64,000 bases of DNA from Planctellipticum variicoloris (lineage in GTDB: Bacteria > Planctomycetota > Planctomycetia > Planctomycetales > Planctomycetaceae). This document shows, piece by piece, positions 17,669 through 26,411 of the stretch (the stretch's first letter is position 1; every line of letters begins with the position of its first letter). The position numbers and the translations under genes are program-made. A model generated the notes under the pieces. It was not told the DNA's origin and searched no databases. It saw nothing but the letters and a program-made list of their open reading frames with translations. Location: contig NZ_CP130886.1 of the NCBI RefSeq assembly GCF_030622045.1, forward strand, positions 3,547,557-3,611,556. Direction: 5' to 3'.

Positions 17669-19084
17669 CTATTGATCCCGCGCAGGATCTTGCGACTCAT
17701 TCGCACCGACGGGCGTCGCCGCCTGTTCGCGGACGCGCGTCCTCTCCACCCACAAGCCCGGTTGTTCCAGGGCTTCCAGCCGCCATTTTTCGGCCTCGGC
17801 CGTGCGGCCCTGGGCCGCCAGCAGACGCGAGACGTAGTACCGGGTCGCCGGGGCTGGGGTCGCCGCTGTCAGCGACTGCTGCAGGAGCTTCTCGGCAGCG
17901 GCCAGATCTCCCAGACGAAGCTGAACCCAGCCGGCGGTCGCCAGCGCGGTCGCGCGGTCCGGAGACTGCTTGAGATTGACCTCCGCCAGTTGAGCGGCCC
18001 GCACGCGCAAGGCTTCGTCCGTCCGCTCAATCAGCACGAGCGCCAATTGATTCGCCGCGGCCCAGTCGGCCGGATTGTTTCGTTGTAACGTCGCGAAGAG
18101 GTTCTGCGCCGCGTCGAGATCGCCGCGACAGCGGGCCGCCAGTCCCCGAAGAAACTGTCGCCGGGGATCGGCGGCCGAATCGCCGGGCATCGCTGCCAAT
18201 TGCGTCTCAGCCTCTGCGGCGCGATCGCGTTCGATCAGCCAGTGCGCGAACTCCAGACGAATCGGGACGTCGACGATGTCGGACGCGATGGCTTTACCGA
18301 ACCAGGCTTCGGCGCGCTCGTCGTTGCGGCGAGCGAAAATCAGGGCCACCAACGACTCCGCGGCCGGCGTTTGCGGGTCGATCTGCCGCGCCTGGCGGAA
18401 CAGCTCGACGGCCGGTTCGATCTGATTCTGAGCCAGCAGCGCCCGCCCCAGCCCCAGTAAGGCCGGAGCGGACTTCGGCTCGCGCCCGCTCCAATCGCGG
18501 TAAATCTGCTCGGCGGCGGTCCAGTCTTCCCGGCGTTCGGCGGTCTCTCCCTGCCGCTGGGACAGTTCATTGCGAAAGGCCGTCAGTCGCTGTGCGTCCC
18601 ATTTCGTCGGCGGGGGCGTCGAGGCGGCGTGTTCGAACTGCAGCCACGCATCGGTCAGCCGTCCCTGCTGCAGCGCCAGTTCGCCGAGCGTGACGAAGAC
18701 TTCCGGTTCGGCCGATTCCGTCATCGCCAGCCGGTCCAGTCGTCGCAGCGCCTCCGGCGCGTTGCCCGATTTGACCAGCAGCCGCGCGAACATCAACTCC
18801 GCGGGGGGCAGCGTCGGGGCCAGTTTTCGGCCGGCCTGCAAGGCGGCCAGACAGTCCTCGGGGCGGCCTTCGCGAAAGTGAGATAAGGCCAGTTCCAGTT
18901 CGCGTTGCGCACCGCTGACCGTGGTGCGGACCTGCAAGAGTTGCTGCGTTTCCGACTGATCCGACGTCAGCGGTCCGGTCCATGCCGTCTGCGCAGTCAC
19001 GGCAATGGCGACTGCGAATCCGAAAACGTGGGCAAGGCATCGGCGGCGACCTGCGAGCAGACGGAATGGATACGGAACCAGCAT
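17669..19084 (-). CDS. Secreted tetratricopeptide-repeat protein
   Basis: 471 residues. An N-terminal signal or anchor segment (HVFGFAVAIAVTAQTAWTG) is followed by about ten TPR-like helical hairpins, for example PALLGLGRALLAQNQIEPAVELFRQARQIDP. TPR arrays bind partner proteins. Directly upstream of the PEP-CTERM gene, it may help in export or assembly of that surface protein, but this is inferred from position only. The ATG at 19084 follows an aaggcgg site; the open frame upstream to 19489 overlaps the divergent sigma gene and is not used. Confidence 0.85.
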   Translation of the reverse strand: MLVPYPFRLLAGRRRCLAHVFGFAVAIAVTAQTAWTGPLTSDQSETQQLLQVRTTVSGAQRELELALSHFREGRPEDCLAALQAGRKLAPTLPPAELMFARLLVKSGNAPEALRRLDRLAMTESAEPEVFVTLGELALQQGRLTDAWLQFEHAASTPPPTKWDAQRLTAFRNELSQRQGETAERREDWTAAEQIYRDWSGREPKSAPALLGLGRALLAQNQIEPAVELFRQARQIDPQTPAAESLVALIFARRNDERAEAWFGKAIASDIVDVPIRLEFAHWLIERDRAAEAETQLAAMPGDSAADPRRQFLRGLAARCRGDLDAAQNLFATLQRNNPADWAAANQLALVLIERTDEALRVRAAQLAEVNLKQSPDRATALATAGWVQLRLGDLAAAEKLLQQSLTAATPAPATRYYVSRLLAAQGRTAEAEKWRLEALEQPGLWVERTRVREQAATPVGANESQDPARDQ

Positions 19085-19288
19085 TGTCACAAAGCCGCCT
19101 TGCGGAAGGGAAAAACCAACGAAGACCCGCTGCGGGGCCGTCGCCGGCCCGCATGGCTTCTCTCCACCCCTGAAATGGCGCTCCGCGGGCGTTTTTTTCG
19201 AAATCCGTGCGAGTTCGGGAGAACTTCTCTCGCGATTGGCCAAAATCGTTCCGTAGAATTCGCGGCCGGGTGAGGTGAGTTCCTGACA

Positions 19289-19340
19289 GCAGTCCTGTTC
19301 CGCCGTCACACAGGCCTGACGGCGGGCACAGCAGGACTGC
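19289..19340. promoter_or_regulatory. Nested perfect stem-loop in the divergent TPR/ECF intergenic region
   Basis: The outer arms GCAGTCCTG (19289-19297) and CAGGACTGC (19332-19340) and the inner arms CCGCCGTCA (19300-19308) and TGACGGCGG (19317-19325) are both perfect 9-bp pairs, closing an 8-base loop. The rest of the 19085-19421 gap shows no gene. It may be an operator, a leader RNA or a terminator-like barrier between divergent units. Confidence 0.75.
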
Positions 19341-19421
19341 ACAGCGCCCGGCCGACGCGGTCTTGTAAGATTCTGCGAATTCCGCGCGTTTTTCCGAAAA
19401 ACGCCACGTGAGGCGACATGC

Positions 19422-20027
19422 ATGTTGAAGAAGCGGTTTCGAATGCGCTGGCCGACGACCTGGCGACACCTCTTGGCCGCCATGACCAATGAGAGGGATC
19501 ACGCGTCGTGGTCGCTGTTTTGCGAACGGTACTCCGCCGTGTTGCACCAGTTCTGTCGCGCGCGGGGCCTGCAGTCGGCCGACGCCGATGAGGTCGTGCA
19601 GATGGTCCTCATCGCCGTCAACCGGCAGATCAGCCGCTTCGACTATCAGCCGAACCGCGCACGATTTCGCTTCTGGCTGATGAAAGTTCTCAACCGCAGC
19701 ATCTGGAAGGTGCGTCACCGCCGTCGCGAAGATTTCCTGGCCGAACCGAATGGTCTGGAGCATCCGGGCGGAGACGATCTGCTGGAGTTCGGCGAAGCCG
19801 TGTTCGAAGTCGCCGTGCAGCGGGTCCGGCCGGAGTTCACACGCGAAGAATGGGAAGTCTTCGAACGGACCTGGCGACGGGACGAACCGCACGCGCTGGT
19901 CGCCGATACGCTGCAGCGGCGGATCAGTTGGGTTTATCGCACGAAGTTCAATATCCTCCATCGACTGGAAGAGCAAGTTGTCCTCCTCTCCGCAGACATC
20001 GCCAGCCCCGGCGGACTTACCGGCTGA
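19422..20027 (+). CDS. ECF RNA polymerase sigma factor (kinase-linked type)
   Basis: 201 residues. Region 2 is recognisable (TTWRHLLAAMTNERDHASWSLFCERY, QSADADEVVQMVLIAVNRQI, NRARFRFWLMKVLNRSI). Region 4 is more divergent (HALVADTLQRRISWVYRTKFNILHRLEE). The family resembles planctomycete ECF factors encoded directly before Ser/Thr kinases. ATG 19422 has a gagg site 10 bases upstream; an internal ATG at 19443 is also possible. The 3' end overlaps the kinase gene by about 50 bases in another frame, pointing to translational coupling and a sigma/kinase regulatory unit. Confidence 0.9.
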   Translation: MLKKRFRMRWPTTWRHLLAAMTNERDHASWSLFCERYSAVLHQFCRARGLQSADADEVVQMVLIAVNRQISRFDYQPNRARFRFWLMKVLNRSIWKVRHRRREDFLAEPNGLEHPGGDDLLEFGEAVFEVAVQRVRPEFTREEWEVFERTWRRDEPHALVADTLQRRISWVYRTKFNILHRLEEQVVLLSADIASPGGLTG

Positions 20028-23000
20028 TCTCTGCCCGCAAGGGGATCGGCTGGAGGCGTTTCTGGCGGGTGCGCTCGCGAGTGACGAGGCTGTTGAGTTC
20101 AGCCTGCATTTCGACGAGTGTCCGCTGTGCCTGGCCGCTGCGGAAGCGCGGCTGAGCAAGGCCGTCTGGTCCGACGTACTCGTCGAGCCATTGCCCCCGA
20201 TCGACGCTGCAACGGGACGGCCCGAAGACGATACGGCCCCCAATGCGACGTCTGTCGAAATCGGCGGGGCAGCGCCGTCAACAGCCGGGCGACTGCTGGC
20301 GGACCGCTACGAACTGCGCGGAACCGTCGGCATGGGGGGCTGCGGGGCGGTGTTCGCCGCGTGGGACCGCGTACTGCGGCGCGAGGTCGCCATTAAATCG
20401 CCCCATTGGCAACTGGGAGAGAACCAATCCGTCCGGCGGATGTTTGTTGCGGAAGCCCGCGCCGCGGCCCGCCTGAGCCATCCCAACATCGTACCGGTCT
20501 ACGAAGCCCGCATTGAAGACGGCGAAGAGTGTTTTCTCGTTTCGGAGCTGATCCGCGGCCCATCGCTCCTGGAATGGCTGGAGACGAAGTGGTCGGACGG
20601 CGACGACGTCGGCATCCGTGACGCGGCGCTGCTGATGGCGGCGCTCGCTGACGGAGTCGAGTTTGCGCACAAGGCTGGCGTCCTGCACCGCGACCTCAAA
20701 CCGTCGAACGTGATGCTCGCGCCGACGCCGGCGGGGGAGTTGTCGTTTACGCCCCGCATCACGGACTTCGGCCTCGCACAACTGTCGGATTCTGCGACGA
20801 AGACGACGGCAGACGGCGGCATACGAGGTTCGTTGCCCTACATGGCGCCCGAGCGGTTCACCGGCAGTCACGAGATTCGATCGCCCAGTGATGTCTACGC
20901 CCTGGGCGTCATTCTGTACGAGCTGCTGACCGGGGAGGCGCCGATTCAGGCTGAGACGCCGGCGGGCCTCGTCGCCGCGATTCCGGTGCAGCCGATCCCG
21001 CGACTGCGCGGCCGACGGTCCGATGTTCCCCGGGACCTGGAGGCGATCTGCCTGAAATGCCTGGAGAAACTGCCGGCGCGGCGCTATCCGTCGGCGGCAG
21101 CGCTGGCGGCGGACCTGCGGCGATTTCTGGCGGGAGAAGTCGTCACGGCCCGGTTGCCCCACGCGGGAGAACGAGCCGCCCGCTGGATCGCCCGTCACCC
21201 CGCCGTGGCGGTCGTGATGACGACAATTGCCATTGCGGCGACGGCGTTCGTCGCGCTCCTTGCATACGCCAACGAGCAGAAGACAAGCCTGATCGGGAAG
21301 CTGGAGACTTCCCAGACGGAATTGCGGGGGTCGAATGAGCAGTTGAAAACCGCGTTACAGACAGCCGACGCCATGCGGCATCAGGCCGACGCCATGCGAC
21401 GTCAGGCGGACCGGATGCGGCACATGGCGGAGCGGCAGCAGCGCGCCACGCAGGAAAGCCTGTATGTCAGTGAATTCCGCCGGGCGATGCAGGCGTGGCA
21501 GGAACGGGACCTGCCGGCGGTGCAGCGGATTCTCGACGCGCTCGACGGTCCGGCGTTCGCTCCGTTTCGGGGCATCGAATGCGACTGGCTGCGAACGAAG
21601 CTGGTCCGCCCGCACCGCGAATTGACGCGGATGCCGGGAGCGATTTATTCGATCGCCTTTTCGCACGACGGCGAGCTGCTGGCGGCGGCCGGGAAGGATT
21701 CGGTGGTGCGGCTGGTCCGGTACGCCGACGGCGTCACGGTCCGCGAATGGCCGACGGAGCAGCGGGAAGTCAACCGCGTTGTGTTTTCGCCGGACGATTC
21801 CCGCGTCTGGACCACCGGAGACGACGGAACCGTGTGTCAATGGGAGGTCGCGACCGGGAAGGAACTGCTGCGCGTGGTCGCGCATGCGCCCGAGCAGGCG
21901 CACGATCTGGTGGCGCCGCCGGAAGAAAAGGATCTCTTGATCTCGACAGGCACTGACGGTCGGGTCTGCTTCTGGAATATCAACACCGGTATTGAACGAG
22001 GAGCGATGCAATTCCATACGGGGTCTGTGATCGGACTCACCTACGAGGCAAAGAATCGCCGGTTGCTCACCGCTGGTCGCGACAGCAAACTTCGCATTTG
22101 GAGCATATTTCATAAAAAATTCCTGGGGGATACAGAGCCCCCTGGAATTCCATTGGCCAGCGCCGGACTGCGGAACGGAGGCGGAGTCATAATTTCACTG
22201 CAAGGGTTGAAGCTGGCCTTCTGGCAGCCTTCGGCGCATGCGCTCTGTCTCAGTTGGGGACTCGTCGATGAGGTAAAGGTTCTCATCGAGCATCCCACTC
22301 AGCCTCGCGTTTACGCAATTGATGTCAACGGCGTCTTGTATGAGGTGGCCATTCCGGCTGTCGAAGATTACGTCGTATCGCAGACGACAAAAACGGCTGC
22401 TGCGAAACTGATCACGCGTCTGCACAGCGGCCGAGTCTACGCGGTCCACATCTCACCGGATCAGTCGTCGCTGGTGACGTGCGGCGGTGACGGCACCGTT
22501 CGTAGCTGGCCGTTGGAGACGCTCGATCCGCAGGCTATCACGACAGTTGCAGCGATTCCAAACGGAGGTGAGTTGTCGGGATTCTCCTCCGACGGATTGA
22601 CGTTCGGAATGATTGACAAAAACGGCCTGACCGAGTTCGACTCTCGCACGTTACAGCCAGTTCAAGAATATCGGCTGACGGAACGGACCATCCGAATCAA
22701 ATCCCTTCGCTTACCTGACGGCCCGTTACTGGTCCTCGAACGCGACGCTGCCGGTTGGTGCTGGCTGGTCAAGTATGCCCCGCCTTCTTGGGCTAAAACC
22801 TGGGAAGTCCGAGTGCATGGCCCCGGCAACAATCCTCACGACATTGGGGTTGATGCACAACTGGGGCTGGTCGTCATCAATGACTTTAAGGATCGGTACT
22901 GCCAGTTCATTTTCACGGACTCACTGGAACAGGGAGGGCCGCTGCGTCTGCGAGTTGCGCCCGATCATCTTGCAATCAGTTCTACCGCATCCCAATTTGC

Positions 23001-23421
23001 GCTGAGCCAGGAACGTGAAATCGTCGCGTTTGAATCAACATCCCGTCGACAAATCTGGTCGCAACCTACTCCGGCGGGAATTCATCGCCTGCATTATTCC
23101 CCAGACGGTTGCTGGCTCCTTTCGGTGACCGGAGACCGCGTGATTCGAAAATGGGACGCCACAAGTGGCCGATTCCTTGGCGAAATGAGCGGTCATCGGT
23201 CCAAGGTGAACTGTCTGTCGCTGTCAGCCGATGGTCGTACTCTCTTCACGGGCGACGATGGCGGCGAGATGCAGTTCTGGCATCTGGAGTCCGGAGAACT
23301 ATTGGGAAAGTTTGACTACGAACTGAATGGTATTCATGAGATGGTGCTGTCTCCCTCCGGAGACCGGCTCGTCACCTGGGAGCACGGTCGACAACTGCAT
23401 TCCATTCCCTTGCGACCGTAA
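19978..23421 (+). CDS. Ser/Thr kinase with N-terminal anti-sigma-like zinc motif and C-terminal WD40 propeller
   Basis: About 1147 residues if translation starts at the TTG at 19978 (ggaag nearby; no in-frame ATG fits). Residues 44-51 give H-x3-C-x2-C (HFDECPLC), the zinc-binding anti-sigma signature. The kinase domain (about 110-385) has GTVGMGGCGAVF, VAIK, HRDLKPSN and DFGLAQ. A single transmembrane helix (about 409-430) is followed by a coiled coil with TADAMRHQADAMRRQ repeats. WD40-type blades fill residues about 550-1147 (SPDDSRVWTTGDDGTVCQWE). The layout predicts a membrane kinase that holds the upstream sigma factor and responds to an extracytoplasmic cue; this is inferred from domain order. 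Confidence 0.9.
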   Translation: MSSSPQTSPAPADLPADLCPQGDRLEAFLAGALASDEAVEFSLHFDECPLCLAAAEARLSKAVWSDVLVEPLPPIDAATGRPEDDTAPNATSVEIGGAAPSTAGRLLADRYELRGTVGMGGCGAVFAAWDRVLRREVAIKSPHWQLGENQSVRRMFVAEARAAARLSHPNIVPVYEARIEDGEECFLVSELIRGPSLLEWLETKWSDGDDVGIRDAALLMAALADGVEFAHKAGVLHRDLKPSNVMLAPTPAGELSFTPRITDFGLAQLSDSATKTTADGGIRGSLPYMAPERFTGSHEIRSPSDVYALGVILYELLTGEAPIQAETPAGLVAAIPVQPIPRLRGRRSDVPRDLEAICLKCLEKLPARRYPSAAALAADLRRFLAGEVVTARLPHAGERAARWIARHPAVAVVMTTIAIAATAFVALLAYANEQKTSLIGKLETSQTELRGSNEQLKTALQTADAMRHQADAMRRQADRMRHMAERQQRATQESLYVSEFRRAMQAWQERDLPAVQRILDALDGPAFAPFRGIECDWLRTKLVRPHRELTRMPGAIYSIAFSHDGELLAAAGKDSVVRLVRYADGVTVREWPTEQREVNRVVFSPDDSRVWTTGDDGTVCQWEVATGKELLRVVAHAPEQAHDLVAPPEEKDLLISTGTDGRVCFWNINTGIERGAMQFHTGSVIGLTYEAKNRRLLTAGRDSKLRIWSIFHKKFLGDTEPPGIPLASAGLRNGGGVIISLQGLKLAFWQPSAHALCLSWGLVDEVKVLIEHPTQPRVYAIDVNGVLYEVAIPAVEDYVVSQTTKTAAAKLITRLHSGRVYAVHISPDQSSLVTCGGDGTVRSWPLETLDPQAITTVAAIPNGGELSGFSSDGLTFGMIDKNGLTEFDSRTLQPVQEYRLTERTIRIKSLRLPDGPLLVLERDAAGWCWLVKYAPPSWAKTWEVRVHGPGNNPHDIGVDAQLGLVVINDFKDRYCQFIFTDSLEQGGPLRLRVAPDHLAISSTASQFALSQEREIVAFESTSRRQIWSQPTPAGIHRLHYSPDGCWLLSVTGDRVIRKWDATSGRFLGEMSGHRSKVNCLSLSADGRTLFTGDDGGEMQFWHLESGELLGKFDYELNGIHEMVLSPSGDRLVTWEHGRQLHSIPLRP

Positions 23422-23429
23422 GCCGCGCA

Positions 23430-25355
23430 TCACCGCGACATCGGCTGGGCTTGCGGCTTCCAGGCGTTCAGGTTAACCAGGTCCTGGCTGACCGGGCGCG
23501 GCTTCAACGCGTCTTCCGGGCACAACTGCACGCACAGCGTGCAGCCCACGCAGAGGTCCTGGTTGATCTTCGGCGCGAACCGGCCTTCGAACTCCTGCGG
23601 CTCGATCGCCACGCAGCCGACCTGGAAGCAGTCGCCGCAGCCCGTGCAGGCCTCGGCGTTCCAGTGGGCCCGCTGCACGGGGGGCTTCGGCTTCAGCAGC
23701 AGGCAGGGAGCCCGGCTGATCACGACCGCCGGTCCCTCGTGCGCCAGGGCTTCACGCAGCGTGGCCTCGGTCTCGTCGAGATTGTACGGATCGGCGACGC
23801 GGACCCACTCGATCCCCACCGCCTGGACCAGCTTCTCCAGATCGATCCCTTTGCCGGCGGAGTTCTGCCCCTGCGCCTGGGTTCCGTTCCCCGAGTGTCC
23901 CTGCAGACCGGTCATGGCGGTCGTGGAGTTGTCCATGATCAGCACGGTCCCCTGACCGCCGTTATGGACGAAGTCCAGCAGCGGCGCCAGGCCCGAATGC
24001 AGCAGCGTGCCGTCGCCGATGATCGCCAGCGTTTTGCCGTGCGAATCGCTCCCGAGCGCCTTCTCCATCCCCAGCGCGGTGCCGATGCTCGCTCCCATGC
24101 AGACCACGGTGTCGATGGCGTTCCAGGGCGACAGCGAGCCGAGCGTGTAGCAGCCGATATCTCCGGCCACCGTAACTCCCAGACGGGCGATTGCGGTATA
24201 GACGCCCAGGTACTGGCAGCCGGCGCAGATCCGCGGGGATCGCGGCGGAATCTGCTCGTCCCCCTTTTCCAGCGGCTGCGGCGTTCCGCGGGCCAGGCTC
24301 CGCTCGATCCGCTCCGGCGACAGCTCGCCGACGCGCGGCAGCCAGTCGGCCCGCTCCACTTTGACTCCCAGGGCCCGGATTTGCTCGTCGAGGAAGGGGT
24401 CCAGTTCCTCGATCACCAGCAGCCGGTCGACTTCCGCAGCGAACTTGCGGATCAGCCGGGCCGGCAGGGGGAATGTTTGTGAAAGCTTCAGAACGGAGGC
24501 CTCGGGAAACGCCTCACGGACATAGCAGTAGGCCATTCCCGCGGTCACAATTCCCAGTTCCCGGCTCCGGAGTTCGCTCCGATTGAATTTCGACGCCTCG
24601 GCATGTTCCGCCAGGGCCTGCATCCGGTTCTCGATGACGGCGTGTCGCGCCAGCGCCTGGCGCGGCAGCAGCACGAACTTATCGAAGTCCCGGACGAACC
24701 CGGTCGCCCGGGGCGGTGTCGCTGGCGGAGCACCCAGTTCGACAACGGTCTTCGAATGACACAACCGCGTCGTCAACCGCACCAGTACGGGCGTATCGAA
24801 CTCTTCGCTCAGCTCGAACGCGTGCTCCATCAGGTCCTTGATTTCCTGACTGTCGGAGGGCTCCAGCATGGGGAGCTTCGCCGCCCGCGCATAGTGCCGG
24901 CTGTCCTGCTCGTTCTGCGAGCTGTTGGCCGACGGGTCGTCGCCGACGACGATGACGAGGCCGCCGTTGATTCCCGTGTAGGCGGACGAGAACAGCGGGT
25001 CTGCCGCGACGTTCAGGCCGACGTGCTTCATCGCCACCAGCGCCCGCGCTCCGGCGAAGGCGGCGCCCAGGGCGACTTCGAAGGCCACCTTTTCGTTGGC
25101 GGACCACATGGCCTTGATCGAACCGTAGGTCGCCAGCGACTCCAGAATTTCCGTGCAGGGGGTTCCCGGGTAACTCGTCGCGACCGTCACTCCGCTCTCG
25201 TACGCTCCCCGGGCCACCGCCTGATTGCCGGACAACAGGACCCGCTTGGCGGTCGTGGGAGGGGAGGTGATGGAGGAGTTGCGCGTACGACTCGACGCCA
25301 TAGTCACCGGATCCGCACAAGAAAGGGAAGGTTGTTTCAACTCAGGGGGCAGCAT
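23430..25355 (-). CDS. iorA: Indolepyruvate ferredoxin oxidoreductase, alpha subunit
   Basis: ThDP-dependent 2-oxoacid:ferredoxin oxidoreductase subunit that, with IorB, converts arylpyruvates plus CoA to arylacetyl-CoA, CO2 and reduced ferredoxin. About 641 residues. The N-terminal pyrimidine-binding domain has LLSGNQAVARGAYESG and TSYPGTPCTEI. The ThDP-binding domain has GDIGCYTLGSL, CMGASIGTALGME and IGDGTLLHSG. Two 4Fe-4S motifs close the protein (CTGCGDCFQVGC and CVGCTLCVQLCP). The ATG at 25355 overlaps the end of the upstream FabD-like gene by 14 bases; an ATG at 25301 is an alternative start just before the conserved region. It is the last gene of the operon. Confidence 0.94.
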   Translation of the reverse strand: MLPPELKQPSLSCADPVTMASSRTRNSSITSPPTTAKRVLLSGNQAVARGAYESGVTVATSYPGTPCTEILESLATYGSIKAMWSANEKVAFEVALGAAFAGARALVAMKHVGLNVAADPLFSSAYTGINGGLVIVVGDDPSANSSQNEQDSRHYARAAKLPMLEPSDSQEIKDLMEHAFELSEEFDTPVLVRLTTRLCHSKTVVELGAPPATPPRATGFVRDFDKFVLLPRQALARHAVIENRMQALAEHAEASKFNRSELRSRELGIVTAGMAYCYVREAFPEASVLKLSQTFPLPARLIRKFAAEVDRLLVIEELDPFLDEQIRALGVKVERADWLPRVGELSPERIERSLARGTPQPLEKGDEQIPPRSPRICAGCQYLGVYTAIARLGVTVAGDIGCYTLGSLSPWNAIDTVVCMGASIGTALGMEKALGSDSHGKTLAIIGDGTLLHSGLAPLLDFVHNGGQGTVLIMDNSTTAMTGLQGHSGNGTQAQGQNSAGKGIDLEKLVQAVGIEWVRVADPYNLDETEATLREALAHEGPAVVISRAPCLLLKPKPPVQRAHWNAEACTGCGDCFQVGCVAIEPQEFEGRFAPKINQDLCVGCTLCVQLCPEDALKPRPVSQDLVNLNAWKPQAQPMSR

Positions 25356-26307
25356 CAAGACAGTCTGTTGCGGTGCGAATCGCCGCGGTCGGAATGATAA
25401 ACGAAGCCATGCTCGTGAGCAGCGTGCCCGGCCCCACTTCCAGAAATTGAGACGTGCGAGTATGACAAAGACTACGAAAGCTGGATTCCCACCGCACCGG
25501 TCTTGTCAAAAAATCCGAAAAAAAACTGCCGAGTTCCGCTCCGCTCCCCAATTCCCCGGCGCTGTCGCACGCCACGAACGGAATTGCGGGATCGGACCAG
25601 GCGACAAGGTCCAGCCGGGGTTTCAGCCGCTCGACCACGTCCGCCAGCCAGGGGGTATGGACCGCCCGGTTCGTGGGGAGACGTCTGGCCTGCTTGGCGC
25701 CGAGCGTCGCAGCGATCTGCAGCACCCGATCCACTCCTTCCCCCGGACCGCCGATCACGAACTGCGCCGGCGAATTGAAGTTGGCCACCGAAACGCCCGA
25801 GTGCTCGGCTGCCAGCGACTGCACAGTCGCCTCGTCGAGTCCGATGATGGCTCCCATCGTCAGGTCGCGACCATCCACCAGTTCTTCGAGGAGTTGTTCG
25901 ACGCACGTCACCAGTTCCAACCCGGTCACAAAGTCGTAGACGCCTGCAACCCATGCCGCAGCCCAGCTTCCCAGGCTGTGCCCGAGCACGGCTGCTGGAC
26001 GCAGCCCTCGCTCGCCGAGCGCCGCTGCGTAGGCGCAGCTCAGAACGTAGATGATCTGGGCCTCCTGGCGCGCGGGGACGAACTTCCGCCCGGAACCTTC
26101 CAGGCAGACCGGTTCCAGGCGATACCCGAGGATCTCTTCGGCCTGGGCGATCAACTGCGGAGCCGCGCCCGGCCGACCGAACAGATCGTGCCCCATTCCG
26201 ACGTGGCGGCAACCCAGGCCGGGGAACAGCCAGGCCGCTCGCGGCGAATCATCGCCGTGCGCCGCAGCAGCCATCGAGGACGCGGAGAACCGCAGGGCGT
26301 CGGTCAT
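25342..26307 (-). CDS. FabD-like acyltransferase lacking the malonyl-binding Arg
   Basis: 321 residues with the acyltransferase fold of malonyl-CoA:ACP transacylase: LFPGLGCRHVGMG, nucleophile motif GHSLG (S111), NFNSPAQFVIGG, catalytic-type His in NRAVHTPWL (H217), and FLEVGPGTLLTSM. By alignment with E. coli FabD, the arginine of the VEMRGKFMQ helix that binds the malonyl carboxylate (Arg117) is replaced by Val136 (VTCVEQLLEE), so malonyl transfer is doubtful. Sitting between the sulfotransferase and iorA, it may move an arylacetyl or other monocarboxylic acyl group. The ATG at 26307 is preferred to an upstream TTG. Confidence 0.85.
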   Translation of the reverse strand: MTDALRFSASSMAAAAHGDDSPRAAWLFPGLGCRHVGMGHDLFGRPGAAPQLIAQAEEILGYRLEPVCLEGSGRKFVPARQEAQIIYVLSCAYAAALGERGLRPAAVLGHSLGSWAAAWVAGVYDFVTGLELVTCVEQLLEELVDGRDLTMGAIIGLDEATVQSLAAEHSGVSVANFNSPAQFVIGGPGEGVDRVLQIAATLGAKQARRLPTNRAVHTPWLADVVERLKPRLDLVAWSDPAIPFVACDSAGELGSGAELGSFFSDFLTRPVRWESSFRSLCHTRTSQFLEVGPGTLLTSMASFIIPTAAIRTATDCLDAAP

Positions 26308-26411
26308 TCCAGGCAGTCGCTCCGTGGGGTGTCGATCTCGCGACTGCAACTCAACGCTCAAGAGCCGGTTCCATGTCTGTGGCGTTCGAGGTCTGCCGCT
26401 GCGCCCGACGA

